A DNA stretch of 64,000 nucleotides from Heterotrichella gracilis (lineage: Eukaryota; Sar; Xanthophyceae; Tribonematales; Xanthonemataceae): assembly GCA_032358255.1 (NCBI GenBank), contig JAULBX010010325.1:43702-107701 (forward strand), given 5' to 3'. The notes beneath the pieces are model-generated. The model had not been told where the DNA came from and did no database searches. It was given only the letters and a program-made list of their open reading frames with translations. This document shows, piece after piece, positions 62,547 through 64,000 of the stretch (positions are counted from its first letter, which is position 1; each line of letters opens with the position of its first letter). The translations under genes were made by a program, and so were the position numbers.

Positions 62547-64000
62547 ATGCGGCGCAACGTGTTGGTATGGCTGGTCAGCCTTATCCTCCTGGCGGCCTGC
62601 GTCTCTCCCACGATGGCGGTGCGCAGGTGAGAACAGACCGCCGGCAAACCTTTGCCTGATCCCTCCCTGGTGCGGAAAGCAGATGTTATCTAGCTGTCAT
62701 CACGTCGTTTTGCCTGTGCCACATGTGTACACCACCCCAGCTGTCCAAAGTTGAGCAAAAACCATAGGCATCAGCAGGTGGGTTATATCAAGCTCCCCTC
62801 GTGTGTGTATACTGGTGTAAAGACAGGCACGCTTATAAGTCGCGTAGTAGTAGGTCCTTGAACCGCGATCGGCAACCGCATGCATGTACATATGTTTGCA
62901 CTGTCGACAGCCCTGGTCCTTGGCTACCTGGCGGCCGTTTTGTGCACCCCCAACGCTGTTTGCTCACGTTTCCGAGACCCTCCTGGTTACCTAGGTTACC
63001 ATAGTTGAGCAGGCAACATACCACATGCCACAGGGCTAACGGGGCACAGGGCTCTCAGTCGAATAGGTTGATGCACGGTGCCTTAGGTAGGCCCGACATC
63101 ATGAGCGCACATACTATAGCTATGTGTACACATGGCAGGGAAGTCACTGGGTTGCTTTCCTTTAGAAGCACTAGGAGAGCGTGCAAGCCACACCACAACG
63201 GCAGCTACCTGCAATTGCGACACCTACCGTGCACCGGTATACCACAACGCACACACGACAGTTCTGACCATAGTCCTGGAAGGATCCTCCGGAGTGAGCA
63301 GGGTACCCACCTGAGACTGAACAACCCTAGGGGAGTATGCACTTGAGGCCCCAAGTGCAACACTTCCCGTTTTTCAAGACCGAAGACACAAGCCACCGTG
63401 GTCTTGTGCTCCCAATCGGAACCCTTATAAGGCTTTAGCATGCTGGGCAATTACCCCTTACCCTTAACCCCTAAACCCTGTTCCCAGGCCACCACCCAGA
63501 AGGCGCAAGCCACCACCCAAGCGCAAGCCACCGTCCCCAAAACCGCCATCTCCAAAGCCACCATCGCCCAAGCCACCTTCACCAAAACCGCCATCACCAA
63601 AGCCACCATCGCCCAAGCCACCTTCACCAAAACCGCCATCACCAAAGCCACCATCTCCTAAGCCACCTTCACCAAAGCCACCATCACCAAAACCACCATC
63701 GCCCAAGCCTCCGTCGCCAAAGCCACCATCGCCCAAGCCGCCGTCGCCAAAGCCGCCTTCGCCAGTGCTGCCATCCCCCAGACCACCACCATCTCCTTCC
63801 CCACCGCCGCCCCCTTCCCCATCCCCACCACCTCCGCCTACCCCTTCAGAAGGAGATGGTGACGGAGGTGACGAGTCACCGTCGCCACCGCCCTCTCCGT
63901 CGCCACCTCCACCACCATCCCCTTCACCACCGCCGCCCCCTTCCCCATCCCCCCCACCCCCACCATCCCCTTCCGAAGGAGATGGTGGCGGGGGTGATGA
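62547..64000 (+). CDS. Secreted SPKPP-repeat, hydroxyproline-rich-type cell-wall protein (5' part)
   Basis: Exon 1 (62547-62626) encodes a signal peptide, MRRNVLVWLVSLILLAACVS then PTMA, and ends CGCAG before GTGAGA. Exon 2 starts at 63488 after TTCCCAG in the matching phase and runs beyond the window. It opens RPPPRRRKPPPKRKPPSPK and continues with about fifteen SPKPP units, then SPSPPPP and SPPPSPSPPPP runs broken by two acidic spacers (SEGDGDGGDE near 63847 and SEGDGGGGDE at the window end). Such Ser-Pro-rich rods are hydroxyproline-rich, O-glycosylated wall or matrix proteins in chlorophytes (pherophorin or extensin type). A globular C-terminal domain may follow beyond the window. Confidence 0.85.
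63518..63765 (+). repeat. In-frame SPKPP-coding tandem repeat
   Basis: A 15-base unit of the form CCATCNCCNAARCCR is repeated with larger 60-base blocks (AAAACCGCCATCACCAAAGC occurs twice in near-identical context at about 63586 and 63628). The larger blocks suggest recent unequal exchange inside the exon. Confidence 0.9.

Overview
This window is nuclear DNA of a eukaryote, most likely a green alga (Chlorophyta). The evidence is: genes made of many short GC-rich exons joined by GT-AG introns with exact phase matches; a plastid-type SufS cysteine desulfurase with a transit-peptide-like first exon; a secreted protein of Ser-Pro-Lys-Pro-Pro repeats like chlorophyte cell-wall hydroxyproline-rich glycoproteins; a TTLL12-like protein; and plant-type TTTAGGG/CCCTAAA heptads scattered through introns and flanks. 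The species was not identified. All gene models were built by hand from splice consensus, reading phase and family motifs.

Layout. A PRMT-like 3' end lies at 70-696 (+). Plastid SufS, 8 exons and 464 aa, lies at 2900-7064 (-). A Cys-rich PAN-like protein lacking its 5' exons is at 9065-10910 (+). An unrecognised gene with a coiled-coil-like segment and an apparent frame break is at 13019-15608 (+). A decayed copy of the PAN-like last exon is at 16595-16855. A GHMP kinase-adenylate kinase fusion, 11 exons and 592 aa, is at 19041-24298 (+). An F-box/LRR protein, 7 exons and 553 aa, is at 25831-31002 (+). A GT92-type glycosyltransferase, 9 exons and 511 aa, is at 33420-37914 (-). A secreted fasciclin protein, 6 exons and 285 aa, is at 39867-42385 (+). 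A TTLL12-like protein, 9 exons and 633 aa, is at 43974-49409 (-). Ribosomal protein eL39, 51 aa, is at 50885-51913 (-). A secreted polysaccharide-lyase-like protein, 9 exons and 495 aa, is at 52361-58964 (+). The start of a secreted SPKPP-repeat wall protein is at 62547 (+) and runs off the window.

The genes do not form one pathway. Several (GT92, fasciclin, lyase-like, SPKPP protein, PAN-like) fit the secretory pathway and extracellular matrix. SufS serves plastid Fe-S assembly, PRMT and TTLL12 modify proteins, and eL39 belongs to the ribosome.

The most striking feature is not a gene. Most exon-intron junctions are accompanied by one to six decayed partial copies of themselves, each carrying the splice site and the neighbouring exon edge. 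Copies of exon 3' edges lie downstream of the true donor and copies of exon 5' edges lie upstream of the true acceptor. Introns in this genome therefore appear to have grown by repeated local duplication of their own junctions, often next to telomere-like heptads. The clearest arrays are at 35566-35905, 54321-54630 and 58400-58790.
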